Notes under the pieces: model-generated
Told to the model about the DNA's origin: nothing
What the model saw: the letters and a program-made list of their open reading frames with translations, nothing else
Databases searched by the model: none
In this document: piece after piece, positions 47,065-56,152 of the stretch
How positions within the stretch are numbered: the stretch's first letter is position 1
Layout: every line of letters begins with the position of its first letter
Made by a program: the position numbers and the translations under genes
From: Methylocella silvestris BL2
Lineage (GTDB): Bacteria > Pseudomonadota > Alphaproteobacteria > Rhizobiales > Beijerinckiaceae
Length of the DNA: 64,000 nt
Direction of reading: 5' to 3'
Assembly (NCBI RefSeq): GCF_000021745.1
Contig: NC_011666.1
Span: 2,693,001-2,757,000 of the forward strand

Positions 47065-48477
47065 ATGTCTTACGATCTCATCGTCATCGGAACCGGCCCC
47101 GGCGGCTATGTCTGCGCCATCCGCGCCGCCCAGCTTGGGCAGAAGGTCGCCGTCGTCGAGAAGCGCAAGACCAAGACCTTTGGCGGCACCTGCCTCAACA
47201 TTGGCTGCATCCCATCGAAGGCGCTGCTTTACGCCTCCGAGAAATTCGAGGAGGCCGCCCACCACCTTGCAGCGCTCGGCGTCGTCGTCGACAAGCCCAC
47301 CCTCGATCTCAAGGCGATGCTGAAGCACAAGGACGACACCGTTGCGGCCAACGTCAACGGCATCGCCTTCCTGTTCAAGAAGCACAAAATCGAATCCTTC
47401 TTCGGCGTCGGCGCGATCAAGAGCGTCGCCGAAGGGGCGATCGCGGTCGAGGTCACCGCTGAGGACGGCGGCCAGCAGACGCTTACGGCGAAAAACGTCG
47501 TGATCGCGACGGGCTCCGACGTCGCGCCGCTCCCGGGCGTCGAGATTGACGAAGAGACCATTGTGTCCTCGACCGGCGCACTCAGCCTGAAGCAGCCGCC
47601 GAAGGATCTGCTCGTCGTCGGCGCCGGCGTCATTGGCCTCGAGCTCGGCTCGGTGTGGGGGAGGCTTGGCTCCAATGTGACCGTCGTCGAATTTCTGGAC
47701 CGGATTCTGCCGGGGATCGACGCGGAAGTCGCCAAGCAGTTCCAGCGCATCCTGCAGAAACAGGGCTTTACCTTCCAGCTCGGCCATAAGGTGACGAAGG
47801 TCGAGAAAGGCGAACGCCTGAAAATCACGATCGAGCCGGCCGCCGGCGGCGATTCCCTGACCCTTGAGGCCGATGTTGTATTGGTCGCGATTGGCCGGCG
47901 CCCCGTGACCGAGGGGCTCGGCCTCGACAAGGTCGGCGTCGCGCTGGAGCGCGGCCGAATCATCATCGACGAGCGCTTCGCGACCAATGTTCCCGGCGTC
48001 TACGCCATCGGCGACGTCGTGCGCGGGCCGATGCTGGCCCATAAGGCCGAGGATGAAGGCATCGCCGCCGCCGAAATCATCGCCGGGCAGCACGGCCATG
48101 TGAATTATGAGGTGATTCCCTCGGTGGTTTACACCTCGCCGGAAATCGCGGCGGTCGGCGCGACCGAGGAAGACCTCAACGCCAAAGGGATCGCCTATAA
48201 GGTCGGCAAATTCAATTTTACCGCCAACGGACGGGCGCGGGCGATGCGCCAGACCGACGGCTTCGTTAAATTTTTGGCCGACGCCACAACGGATCGCGTT
48301 CTCGGCGTCCATATCGTCGGGGCGGGGGCCGGCGAACTGATCGCCGAAGCCTGCGTGCTGATGGAATTCGGCGGGTCGTCGGAAGATCTGGCGCGCACCT
48401 GCCACGCGCATCCGACGCTCTCGGAAGCCGTGCGCGAAGCCGCCCTCGCCGTCGAGAAGCGCCAGATTCACTCCTGA
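47065..48477 (+). CDS. lpd: Dihydrolipoyl dehydrogenase (E3)
   Basis: A 470-residue FAD/NAD flavoenzyme. It has the FAD loop [18 protein letters not shown], the redox disulfide Cys43-Cys48 in [16 protein letters not shown], the NAD loop [15 protein letters not shown], the second FAD motif VYAIGDVV, and the dimer-interface His-Glu pair in [16 protein letters not shown]. It reoxidises the dihydrolipoyl group of SucB. Its position at the end of the operon indicates it belongs to the 2-oxoglutarate complex. Confidence 0.96.
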   Translation: MSYDLIVIGTGPGGYVCAIRAAQLGQKVAVVEKRKTKTFGGTCLNIGCIPSKALLYASEKFEEAAHHLAALGVVVDKPTLDLKAMLKHKDDTVAANVNGIAFLFKKHKIESFFGVGAIKSVAEGAIAVEVTAEDGGQQTLTAKNVVIATGSDVAPLPGVEIDEETIVSSTGALSLKQPPKDLLVVGAGVIGLELGSVWGRLGSNVTVVEFLDRILPGIDAEVAKQFQRILQKQGFTFQLGHKVTKVEKGERLKITIEPAAGGDSLTLEADVVLVAIGRRPVTEGLGLDKVGVALERGRIIIDERFATNVPGVYAIGDVVRGPMLAHKAEDEGIAAAEIIAGQHGHVNYEVIPSVVYTSPEIAAVGATEEDLNAKGIAYKVGKFNFTANGRARAMRQTDGFVKFLADATTDRVLGVHIVGAGAGELIAEACVLMEFGGSSEDLARTCHAHPTLSEAVREAALAVEKRQIHS

Positions 48478-48603
48478 TCAGGCGGTCTTTTCGCGCAAAA
48501 CGCGTCTTGTCCGCGCCGGCGAAGCCAGCCAATTTTCTCGGCGCGGCAAGCCTCGCGCATGGCCGGGCGGCTAATCCTGGCGCAAGCTCTTCGGGGATGA
48601 TCC

Positions 48604-48933
48604 ATGCGGAATGCTTCTATCGCCCTGGCGTCGTCCAGCCTTCTTGCGCTCGCAGCCTTTCTGCCGGCTGGAGCTGCGCCGATCGCTCCGATCGGACAAA
48701 TTCTGGGTGACGGCGGATCGGCCCGCCTGCTTCCTGTCGCGCAGGGCTGCGGCCCGGGCGCCTGGCGCGGGCCATGGGGCCATTGCCGGAACACGCCCTA
48801 TTACGGTCCGCTTCCCGGCGGCGGCTACGCCTATTACGGCAATGGCTGCCCGCCCGGCTGGTGGCGCGGACCTTGGGGCCATTGCCGCAATACGCCCTTT
48901 CACGGCCGGCTGCCGAACGGCTTCTATCAATAG
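48604..48933 (+). CDS. Secreted GCG_CRPN-type Cys/Trp-rich repeat protein
   Basis: A 109-residue protein with a signal peptide (IALASSSLLALAAFLPAGAAP). The mature part has two copies of a motif close to GCGPGxWRGPWGHCRNTPxxGxLPxG: one at about residues 48-75 and one at 79-106. This matches the GCG_CRPN prefix-to-repeats family of small secreted alphaproteobacterial proteins. The two Cys per repeat probably form disulfides. Function is unknown; related proteins in this class are abundant in Methylobacterium and relatives. Confidence 0.8.
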   Translation: MRNASIALASSSLLALAAFLPAGAAPIAPIGQILGDGGSARLLPVAQGCGPGAWRGPWGHCRNTPYYGPLPGGGYAYYGNGCPPGWWRGPWGHCRNTPFHGRLPNGFYQ

Positions 48934-49290
48934 CGCCGCGCGATGGCGTCGATCTGGCGCCACCAGCCCGTTTGTAATGCATTTGCGTCGGCGCGAGTGT
49001 TTTCGAAAACTATCCGCGACGGCAGGCCTTGAATCAGAACGGCTCAACGCCGCGCCGATTAGAGCGAGCGCTCCGTCGCAACTGGCCGACTATGTCGACA
49101 GAAATGCTCCAATCCAGCCGCGCCGCGGCCGCCAAGCAGCGGGCAGCAGTCGAGCGGGCTTTGACTCGTAAGCCGACAGAGACTGGGGAGCGGCCTGTCA
49201 ACCTCCCCATTTAGAAAACATGTGTTTGTTCGGCCGCCCGCCTCGCCTGCACATTGAGTGCGTTGTTCCGATGAAGCGATGTGCCAAGTC
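48934..49290. other. Intergenic 357 bp, nothing recognised
   Basis: This lies between the GCG_CRPN gene and the end of the GT2 gene. The short open frames are Arg/Ala-rich shadows without ribosome sites. Confidence 0.35.
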
Positions 49291-50208
49291 TCACGTAATT
49301 TCGAAAATCCGCTGCGGGTGCAAGCGTCCTCGCAGAAGATCGGCTAGTGCGAGCGCATTCCCCCGAACCCGGCCATAGCGATCAATCCAAGACTCTGGCC
49401 GCGCCGATTTTATGACGTTAGCGATCACATTTCGAGAGACCAGTCCTAGAAATACGTCCAGGCGGCACGTCCCTTTGCGCCAAAGATAGAAGGAATTGGC
49501 GATTTGAGAATAGCCGTAGCGCACCCCAGATGTACGGCCTGATTTGAGGCCAAGATGAACTCCGCTCAGACGCGCGGTGCGTACGATATCGCCATATGGC
49601 TTCAACTGGTTTGAAAAATCCATATCCTCAAGCCAGCTGTACAACGGAAGAGCTTCGTCGAAGCGCAAGCTATGTTGATAGATCGGCGCAAGACGTAAAG
49701 CCATGTTGCAACCATAGAGGCTGTATACGTGCTCACTTTGATCATCCAACGCCTGGACATTTATTTTTGAGCCGAGTTCAAATTCAGCCAGTGTCTTGCG
49801 AGCTTCTTCCACGCTGATCCCGGCTCCAGTAGCTCCATCGGAGATAACGCACCCCGTGACAGCTACGACGCTAGACTTCGGGACGAGATAGAGCTCAACC
49901 TCGTTCAAATAGGAAGTGGACGGAAAAAAATCGTCGTCGAAGAAGACCAGCACTGTGAAATCATGCGCTGCATCGAGAATGGTGTTTCGCTGGGCTGCAG
50001 CCCCACGAGGTCCTCTCAGCACGACAAGGGGAAAAGGCATTTGGCCATCGGCCGGCGGTTCGAAATCATCCTCGCCGGCCGGACAAACGAAAACGCAATC
50101 CGGCAGCCGCTTCTGGAGCGCAATTTCAGCTAGGGTTTCCCCCATGAGGCCGCGGCGGCCGGCTGTCGCAATTCCAATTGCTATTTTAACTTTAGCTGGC
50201 GTCGTCAT
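49291..50208 (-). CDS. Glycosyltransferase family 2 protein
   Basis: A 305-residue GT-A fold enzyme. IAIGIATAGRRGLMGETLAEIALQ begins the nucleotide-binding half. VLRGPRGAAAQRNTILDAAHDFTVLVFFDDDFFPSTSYL contains the DxD metal motif. LYGCNMALRL and YSWLEDMDFSNQLKPYG supply the ED catalytic-base region. It resembles rhamnosyl- or similar sugar transferases of capsule or exopolysaccharide loci. The start at 50208 has AGGGAG upstream. Its composition is lower in GC than its neighbours, like the glycan island at 22-26 kb, suggesting acquisition. Confidence 0.82.
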   Translation of the reverse strand: MTTPAKVKIAIGIATAGRRGLMGETLAEIALQKRLPDCVFVCPAGEDDFEPPADGQMPFPLVVLRGPRGAAAQRNTILDAAHDFTVLVFFDDDFFPSTSYLNEVELYLVPKSSVVAVTGCVISDGATGAGISVEEARKTLAEFELGSKINVQALDDQSEHVYSLYGCNMALRLAPIYQHSLRFDEALPLYSWLEDMDFSNQLKPYGDIVRTARLSGVHLGLKSGRTSGVRYGYSQIANSFYLWRKGTCRLDVFLGLVSRNVIANVIKSARPESWIDRYGRVRGNALALADLLRGRLHPQRIFEIT

Positions 50209-50448
50209 ACCGTCTCCCTGCGCCAAATCTGCGAGCTTCGTTTCGCGACGGTTACACCGAGCGTAACACATAACGACTACCAACAACGCATCAGAGATTC
50301 CAACGCGAGCCGCGACGAAGCCCAAACGGCCGTCCACGAAACACGCCAGACGCAAAGAGCCACGAACGGTTTCGCGGCTGGTTATCGCGCTGGCGAAGAC
50401 CGCGGCGAAAATGGCAGGGCCAAGAATCAGGCCCCCCACGGTCTATAG

Positions 50449-51336
50449 CTAGGCCGCCTTCTGCTTTGGCTGCACCTCGGCGGAATAATCGTCGATCAAG
50501 GCGCGGGCGATCGCGCCGGGGGTGAATTTGTAAGGACCGATCTCGGAGACGGGCGTGACTTCCGCGCCGGTGCCGCAGATGAAGCACTCCTCGAATCCCG
50601 TCAACTCCTCGGGCATGATGCGACGTTCGACGACTTCGACCCCGCGCCGGCGGGCGAGGTCGATCACGGTGCGCCGCGTGATGCCGTCAAGGAAGCAATC
50701 GGCGATCGGCGTGTGCAGCACGCCGTTCGTCGCAAAGAAGATATTCGCGCCGGTACATTCGGCGACCCGGCCCTGCCAGTCGAGCATCATCGCGTCGGCG
50801 TAGCCGCGCCGTTCGGCGCGATGCTTCGAGATGGTGCAGATCATGTAGAGGCCGGCCGCCTTCGAGCGGCACGGCGCGGTCAGGGGATCGGGCCGGCGAT
50901 ATTCGGCGATATCGAGCCTGATCCCCTTCATCTTGGTCGCGATGTCGAACATGCTCGGCCAGTCCCAGGCCGCGATCGCGACATGGATCGTCGCCTGCTG
51001 CGCGGCGACCGCCATCATCTCGCTGCCGCGCCAGGCGACCGGGCGCACGTAGCAATTGGTGAAATTATTGCGCGAGACGATCTGCTGCTTGATGTCGTCG
51101 AGCTCGGCGACGGAATAGGGAATTTTGAAATCGAGCAGCTCGGCCGAGGCGCGAAATCGCTCGGAATGTTCGGACGATTTGAAAATGCGGCCGCCATAGG
51201 CGCGCTCGCCTTCGAACACGCAGGACGCGTAATGCAGACCATGCGACAGCACATGCAGCTTGGCGTCCGCGGACGGAATGAAATCGCCGTCAAGCCAGAT
51301 GAATCCGTCGCGCTGATCGAAGGGCAAAACCGACAT
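50449..51336 (-). CDS. ilvE: Branched-chain amino acid aminotransferase
   Basis: A 295-residue fold-type IV PLP enzyme that makes leucine, isoleucine and valine from their 2-oxo acids. SHGLHYASCVFEGERAYGG is the N-terminal signature. The PLP Lys is in CRSKAAGLYMICTISKHRA. AECTGANIFF and DGITRRTVIDLARRRG match the family, and the phosphate-binding loop is CGTGAEVTPV. This variant belongs to the alphaproteobacterial IlvE group of about 290-300 residues. It is divergent from petP, and the region between them holds both promoters. Confidence 0.92.
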   Translation of the reverse strand: MSVLPFDQRDGFIWLDGDFIPSADAKLHVLSHGLHYASCVFEGERAYGGRIFKSSEHSERFRASAELLDFKIPYSVAELDDIKQQIVSRNNFTNCYVRPVAWRGSEMMAVAAQQATIHVAIAAWDWPSMFDIATKMKGIRLDIAEYRRPDPLTAPCRSKAAGLYMICTISKHRAERRGYADAMMLDWQGRVAECTGANIFFATNGVLHTPIADCFLDGITRRTVIDLARRRGVEVVERRIMPEELTGFEECFICGTGAEVTPVSEIGPYKFTPGAIARALIDDYSAEVQPKQKAA

Positions 51337-51691
51337 TGATCGCTATTCCTCAAATCTTCCGCGCAGATCCGCCGCGATGCGCCCGCGCGCTCAAAACCGT
51401 GAGCCTTGCGGCCAGCGCCGAAAAGCTTTCTTCCACCATCGCGGCAAAAGTAAAGAGCACATTATCGGAAAATGCAATTTCGTGAAATGTAACGTGATCG
51501 ATCGGCTTTTTCGCCGCCATTCGTTTGCTGGCCCTGCCGAATGTCTGCGAAACATTGCGCCCGCCTTGAGAGACGTGGGCGGAGAGTTGCGGACTTTCCA
51601 AAAAAGCGGCATGCCTAACCTGCGAGAGATTTCAAAGAGAGCATGATCGGTCCGGTCAGGATTCGATCGCGTTCGAACCCAGGGAGTCGGC
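51337..51691. promoter_or_regulatory. Divergent promoter region between ilvE and petP
   Basis: 355 bp without a supported gene. The part 51632-51690 contains AGAGCATGATCGG and GATTCGATCGCGTTC, resembling fragments of a dispersed intergenic repeat. It must drive both ilvE and petP. Confidence 0.4.
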
Positions 51692-52231
51692 GTGGACTCT
51701 GCGCTGCGGGACAATTGGGGCGAAAGCGCGCTTATCGCCCCCTTAGAACAAAAGCCGCGTGGCGAAGCTGACTTCGAGCTGATCGAACTCATGTTTTTCG
51801 CCTATCGCGACTTCATCGGCGACGCCGACCATCTGCTGGAAAATTTCGGCCTTGGCCGGGCGCATCACCGTGTTTTGCATTTCGTGACCCGTCGCCCCGG
51901 GCTCGCCATCGCCGAACTGCTCGACATTCTGAAGATCACCAAGCAGAGCCTCAATCGCGTGTTGAAGCTTCTGCTCGATCAGAATTATGTCGTCGCCGTG
52001 CCGGGCGAAAGCGACCGCCGCCAGCGCCGCTTGTTCCCAAGCCCGCGCGGCGAGGCGCTTGCGCTCGACGTGGCGCGGCTGCAGTCAAAGCGTTTTGCCC
52101 GCGTGTTCGCCGGTTTGCCGGACGGCGCACGGGACGGGGCGCGCGCCCTGCTGCGGGCGATGATCGATCCTGGCGAGCGCTGCAAAGTCGAGGCGCTCGT
52201 CGGCGCCCCAACCCGCGAGAGAGCATCATGA
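51692..52231 (+). CDS. petP: MarR-family regulator, PetP-like
   Basis: A 179-residue MarR protein starting at a GTG with AGGGAG five bases before it. The winged helix covers RRPGLAIAELLDILKITKQSLNRVLKLLLDQNYVVAVPGESDRRQRRLFPSPRG. It overlaps the response regulator gene in an ATGA. In Rhodobacter capsulatus the petP-petR pair (MarR plus OmpR-type regulator) is needed for cytochrome bc1 and growth, and the gene order here is the same. The symbol is assigned on order and family. Confidence 0.75.
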   Translation: MDSALRDNWGESALIAPLEQKPRGEADFELIELMFFAYRDFIGDADHLLENFGLGRAHHRVLHFVTRRPGLAIAELLDILKITKQSLNRVLKLLLDQNYVVAVPGESDRRQRRLFPSPRGEALALDVARLQSKRFARVFAGLPDGARDGARALLRAMIDPGERCKVEALVGAPTRERAS

Positions 52232-52962
52232 ATGCAGAGGAGCCGGCAGGCAGCGCGGCCCCGGCCGACGACGCGGCGCATCTTCTTGTCGTCGACGACG
52301 ATCGTCGCATCCGGGCCCTGCTGTCGCGCTTTCTGACCGACCAGGGCTATCGCATTACCACCGCCGGCACCGCGGCGGAGGCGATGGCCTGCCTGAAGAG
52401 CCTGACCTTCGACCTCATCGTCCTCGACGTGATGATGCCCGGCGAAAACGGCTTCGATTTCGCCACGAGGCTGCGTCAGGACGCCAGCGACCTCGGCCAT
52501 GTGCCGATCCTCATGCTGACCGCCCGCACCGAGACCGACGACCGGGTTCGCGGCTTCGAGACCGGCGTCGACGATTATCTCGGCAAACCCTATGAGCCGC
52601 GCGAACTGGCGCTGCGGATCGCCTCGATCCTGCGCCGCGCGCAGCCGAAGACCGCGCCGGGGCCGGTGACGCAGGTGCGCTTCAGCGATTTCTGCTTCGA
52701 TCTCGATCGCGGCGAATTGCGCCAGCGCGACGAGGTCGTGCGGCTGACCGACCGCGAACGCGAGATGCTGCGGCTGCTTGCCGAGCACGCCGGAGAGACG
52801 GTGCCGCGCGAGGCGCTGGCCGGCTCGGGCGCCGCGGGCAATGAGCGCACGGTCGATGTCCAGGTCAATCGCCTGCGCCGCAAAATCGAGCGCGATCCGG
52901 CCAATCCGCTGCATCTGCAGACCGCGCGGGGGGCCGGATACCGCCTGCTGGTCGACCGCTGA
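52228..52962 (+). CDS. petR: OmpR-type response regulator, PetR-like
   Basis: A 244-residue two-domain regulator. The receiver (residues 14-130) has acceptor Asp67 in LIVLDVMMPGENGFDF, DD near the start (VVDDDRR) and Lys in DDYLGKPYEPRELALRI. The C-terminal winged helix (145-240) includes VVRLTDREREMLRLLAEHAGETVPREALAG and VDVQVNRLRRKIERDP. Its ATG overlaps the petP stop. The downstream kinase is its probable partner. Confidence 0.85.
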   Translation: MNAEEPAGSAAPADDAAHLLVVDDDRRIRALLSRFLTDQGYRITTAGTAAEAMACLKSLTFDLIVLDVMMPGENGFDFATRLRQDASDLGHVPILMLTARTETDDRVRGFETGVDDYLGKPYEPRELALRIASILRRAQPKTAPGPVTQVRFSDFCFDLDRGELRQRDEVVRLTDREREMLRLLAEHAGETVPREALAGSGAAGNERTVDVQVNRLRRKIERDPANPLHLQTARGAGYRLLVDR

Positions 52963-53070
52963 CCCGCCGGCTGGCGAGACGGCCGCAATCGCTATATTGA
53001 GGCGGGGGGAATCTCCGCCTCGCCGCGGCTGACGCCGACGCGGCGCGGGCAACAGCCAGGACTACGCGCT

Positions 53071-54432
53071 TTGAGCCTTTCACTCAGCCCTTCGCTCGAG
53101 CGCCCGCGTATATGGTGGCGAGGATTTTGGCGCGGGGTGACGAAGCTGCTGCCGCAGGGCCTCTACGCCCGCGCGGCGCTGATCGTCATCCTGCCGATGA
53201 TCATCCTGCAATGCGTCCTGACCTATGTCTTCATGGAGCGCCATTGGCAGCTCGTCACCAACCGTCTCTCGACGGCTCTGACGCAGGACATCGCCGCGCT
53301 GATCGACCTGCATCAGACCTTTCCGGGCGACGATGAAAAGCTCATGCGCATCGCGCAGGACCGGCTGAATATCGACGCCGAGCTTCTGCCCAAGGGTCCG
53401 CTGCCGCCGACGCTGCCCAAACCCTTCTTCTCCATTGTCGACGCCGCGCTTTCGAACGAAATCCGCAAGCAGATCAGCCGCCCGTTCTGGCTTGACACTG
53501 TCGGGCGCTCCAATCTGATCGAGATCCGCATCCTGCTCGACGACGCCATTTTGCGCGTCGTCGCCTTCCGCAGCGCCGCCTATGCGTCGAACTCCTACAT
53601 CTTCCTGCTCTGGATGGTCGGCACCTCTTTCGTGCTGATCGTTGTCGCCGGGTTTTTCCTGCGCAACCAGATCAAGCCGATTCTGTCGCTCGCCGGCGCG
53701 GCCGAGGAGTTCGGCAAGGGCCGCGATCCGGAATTCCGGCCGCGCGGGGCAAGAGAAGTGCGCCGGGCCGGCTTCGCCTTCATCGAGATGAAGCGGCGCA
53801 TCGAGCGCGCCATCGAACAGCGCACCACCATGCTGAATGGGGTCAGCCACGATCTGCGCACCGTGCTGACGCGATTCAAGCTCTCGCTGGCGCTGATGCC
53901 CGACAGCGAAGAGACGCAGGAGCTGCAAAAAGACGTCGCCGAGATGCAGCGCATGTTAGAGGCCTACCTCGCCTTCGCGCGGGGCGCGGCCGGCGAACGC
54001 GCCGTCAAAATAGACATGATCGAATTTTTGGAGGAATTGCGCTTCGACGCCGAGCGCGAGGGGCGCGACGTCGCCATCGCCTATAGCGGCGAGCCGATCG
54101 TGACCCTGCGGCCCGACGCCTTCAAACGCTGCCTTTCCAATCTTATCGGCAACGCCCAGAATTACGCAAAGCATGTCGCAGTCGAGGCCGTGCGCGACAG
54201 GCGTTTCCTGATCATTCATGTCGACGACGACGGGCCGGGAATCCCGCCCGCCGCGCGCGAAGATGTGTTTCGTCCGTTCTTCCGCATCGATGAGGCGCGC
54301 AATCAGGATGTCGCCGGCACCGGCCTTGGTCTTGCCATTGCGCTCGACATTGCGCGCTCGCACGGCGGCGACATCCAGCTTTCAGACAGTCCTATGGGGG
54401 GCTTGCGCGCCACGGTGCGGGTGCCGTTGTAA
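53071..54432 (+). CDS. Membrane sensor histidine kinase (EnvZ-like), probable partner of PetR
   Basis: A 453-residue kinase starting at a TTG. Two membrane helices (ALIVILPMIILQCVLTYVF at about 35-53 and YIFLLWMVGTSFVLIVVAGFFL at about 178-200) enclose a periplasmic sensor region of about 120 residues. A HAMP segment, a HisKA domain with His260 in GVSHDLRTVLTRF, and an ATPase domain ([27 protein letters not shown]) follow. The architecture matches EnvZ-type kinases paired with OmpR-type regulators. It starts 108 bp after petR. Confidence 0.9.
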   Translation: MSLSLSPSLERPRIWWRGFWRGVTKLLPQGLYARAALIVILPMIILQCVLTYVFMERHWQLVTNRLSTALTQDIAALIDLHQTFPGDDEKLMRIAQDRLNIDAELLPKGPLPPTLPKPFFSIVDAALSNEIRKQISRPFWLDTVGRSNLIEIRILLDDAILRVVAFRSAAYASNSYIFLLWMVGTSFVLIVVAGFFLRNQIKPILSLAGAAEEFGKGRDPEFRPRGAREVRRAGFAFIEMKRRIERAIEQRTTMLNGVSHDLRTVLTRFKLSLALMPDSEETQELQKDVAEMQRMLEAYLAFARGAAGERAVKIDMIEFLEELRFDAEREGRDVAIAYSGEPIVTLRPDAFKRCLSNLIGNAQNYAKHVAVEAVRDRRFLIIHVDDDGPGIPPAAREDVFRPFFRIDEARNQDVAGTGLGLAIALDIARSHGGDIQLSDSPMGGLRATVRVPL

Positions 54433-54474
54433 GCAGCCGCGTCGCGTCTCGCAGGCGCGCCTTCAAACGAAAGT

Positions 54475-54972
54475 TTACCCCGGCCGCCGTGCGGGCTTGC
54501 CGTCCTTATCCGTGAAGGGAAAAACGCCGGCCATGAAGCTGCGCGCCATATGCTGCGCCCGCGCGAGCGCGGCCTCTGCGAACTCGGGGGGAAGGATTTT
54601 TCTGGCGCTGACCTCGAACAGTTCGAGCCAGCGCGGAAAATGCTCGGGCTTTAGCGGCAGCTGCGTGTGGACGGGGAAGGGAAAACCCTTGTAGCGCTCG
54701 GTCTTCAGCAGGGCATGCGACCAAAAGTCGGCGACGATTTTCAAATGAACGTCCCAATCCGCGACCGCCCCGTTGAAGACCGGCCCAAGCAATGCGTCGT
54801 TGCGCGCCTGGCCATAAAAATCCGCAACGCAGGCGGAGATCGCCTGTTCGACGCGCTTTGCTTCCTCGTCCGAGACCGGAGCCAAATCGTGCCGGCAGCC
54901 ATCGTCGCCAATGCTTTTCGACAGCGCCCGCGGCCTGCCGCTTGCGGCTTTGCTGTCCGTCGCGCCCATCAT
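54475..54972 (-). CDS. Group III truncated haemoglobin
   Basis: A 165-residue protein with the group III pattern: FYGQARNDALLGPVFNGAVADWDVHLKIVADFWSHALLKTERYKG, then a proximal His in LKPEHFPRWLELFEVS and AEAALARAQHMARSF. The first 35 residues form a variable Lys/Arg-rich extension; two adjacent ATGs (54972, 54969) are possible starts. Such globins bind O2 or NO and may help in NO detoxification or redox sensing. It is convergent with the PetR kinase gene and probably monocistronic. Confidence 0.88.
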   Translation of the reverse strand: MMGATDSKAASGRPRALSKSIGDDGCRHDLAPVSDEEAKRVEQAISACVADFYGQARNDALLGPVFNGAVADWDVHLKIVADFWSHALLKTERYKGFPFPVHTQLPLKPEHFPRWLELFEVSARKILPPEFAEAALARAQHMARSFMAGVFPFTDKDGKPARRPG

Positions 54973-55291
54973 CGATCCCTTCCGCCAAACGCCTCAGGAC
55001 GTTGTCTATACTATATCCAAGTCTATACGGGAAGGGCGGCGGCCGAGCCGCTTCAGCTCAGATCGCGCAAATGCTGGGATGAGATCTTCGCCATTTCGAG
55101 GATCTTCGCGATCGCACAGGGGGAAAGCCTTGTATGGGGAATTCCCTGTCAAGGCTCAGTGGGCGATCGTTCGATCTTGATTCGAGGGAGCTCGCTGTGG
55201 GCGCGATCGTCGCGCCGCACCCTTGTATTCAGTTGAGGGTCGAGGCAAGCCGAACCGCGGATGTCACATCACGAATTAGATCGGTGGGACC
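54973..55291. other. Divergent intergenic 319 bp
   Basis: This lies between the globin start and the DUF1801 start. A direct-repeat-like pair of GTCTATAC words (55004-55011 and 55020-55027) lies 32-55 bp upstream of the globin ATG and might be a regulator site. No gene is seen. Confidence 0.4.
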
Positions 55292-55762
55292 ATGACAGTA
55301 AAAAAGGACGCGGGAACGCCGCAGGCAAAAGGCGCCGAGCTTCTGGTAGCGATGACCGGCAAGGCGAGTCCTGCGAAAGCGGCCGAAGGCGACAAGCCGG
55401 TATTTGCCTATATCGAGAGCCTTCCTGAACCGCAGAAGAGCATCGCCAGACAGGTCGATGCCTTGGCCGCCAAGGCGCTGCCGGACCTTAAACGCGCGGT
55501 GAAATGGGGAATGGCTTACTATGGCGTTCCCGATGGGTGGTGCTTCTCTTCCGGCGCCTTCGTCGGTCACCTGAAGCTGATGTTCATCCGAGGTAACGAA
55601 CTGCAACCAGAACCGCCAGTGAGACCGATCAGAATGGGCAAGGCCACCCGCGGCGTCGAGTTGGCCGCCGTAGACGAACTCGACGAAGGCCAGGTGCTTT
55701 CTTGGATGGCGCAGGCCGGCAAGAAACCATACGTCACGGCGGCGATGAAAAAGAAGAAATAG
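55292..55762 (+). CDS. DUF1801 domain protein
   Basis: A 156-residue protein whose core (about 35-150) shows the DUF1801/YdhG-like pattern: VFAYIESLPEPQKSIARQVDALAAKALPDLKRAVKWGMAYYGVPDGWCFSSG, HLKLMFIRGNEL, and a C-terminal YVTAAMKKKK tail. The first 30 residues are Lys/Ala-rich. The family is cytoplasmic with no assigned reaction. It stands alone. Confidence 0.82.
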   Translation: MTVKKDAGTPQAKGAELLVAMTGKASPAKAAEGDKPVFAYIESLPEPQKSIARQVDALAAKALPDLKRAVKWGMAYYGVPDGWCFSSGAFVGHLKLMFIRGNELQPEPPVRPIRMGKATRGVELAAVDELDEGQVLSWMAQAGKKPYVTAAMKKKK

Positions 55763-56152
55763 GCCTGCTGGCGGCTTCGCGCGGCGACGTGGTTTGTGAT
55801 CTTTCCCCAGCCCTCCGTCTTCAACGGCGCGCGCCGCCGAAATCGGCGATGATCTTCAGATAGCCATCCCCTCGCAGCGGATAAAGGGCGCAACCTCGCT
55901 GTAGACTTGGTTTCGGAAGTCTCGATCGGGCCTCCCTGGATGGTCTCCACAACCTTTTGGATTCTATTGCAAGATATACACGCTTGTTACGCAACAATGC
56001 TCTGGTGCGCCTGGGCATAGACTCTTATAGCGGTGATTACAGCTTGCTATCTGAGTCTAAATGATTGGAACTCGCAATTCGTTAATGAGTTAAATACAGC
56101 AGATACAGAGCAATTTTTTTTCGTCAGTGTTTACGGGCGGAGGTACATTGCA
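55763..56152. other. Intergenic 390 bp upstream of the first pseudo-GGDEF gene
   Basis: The first half is ordinary; from about 55970 it becomes AT-rich. The last 120 bp are homologous to the region before the second paralogue at 57600-57725 and carry a promoter candidate (see 56067-56091). No gene is supported. Confidence 0.5.
56067..56091 (+). promoter_or_regulatory. Conserved promoter candidate of the first pseudo-GGDEF gene (GGAAC-N16-AGTT)
   Basis: GGAAC at 56067-56071 and AGTT at 56088-56091 are 16 bases apart and about 60 bp upstream of the ATG. The same two boxes with identical spacing lie before the second paralogue, although the intervening bases differ. This fits an EcfG-like promoter with a relaxed -10 (AGTT instead of CGTT). 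Confidence 0.5.

Noticed and set aside
51640-51690. Possible tRNA T-arm (GCGTTCGAACCC) before petP
   Set aside because: No acceptor, D or anticodon arms can be folded around it, and the petP ribosome site lies in it.
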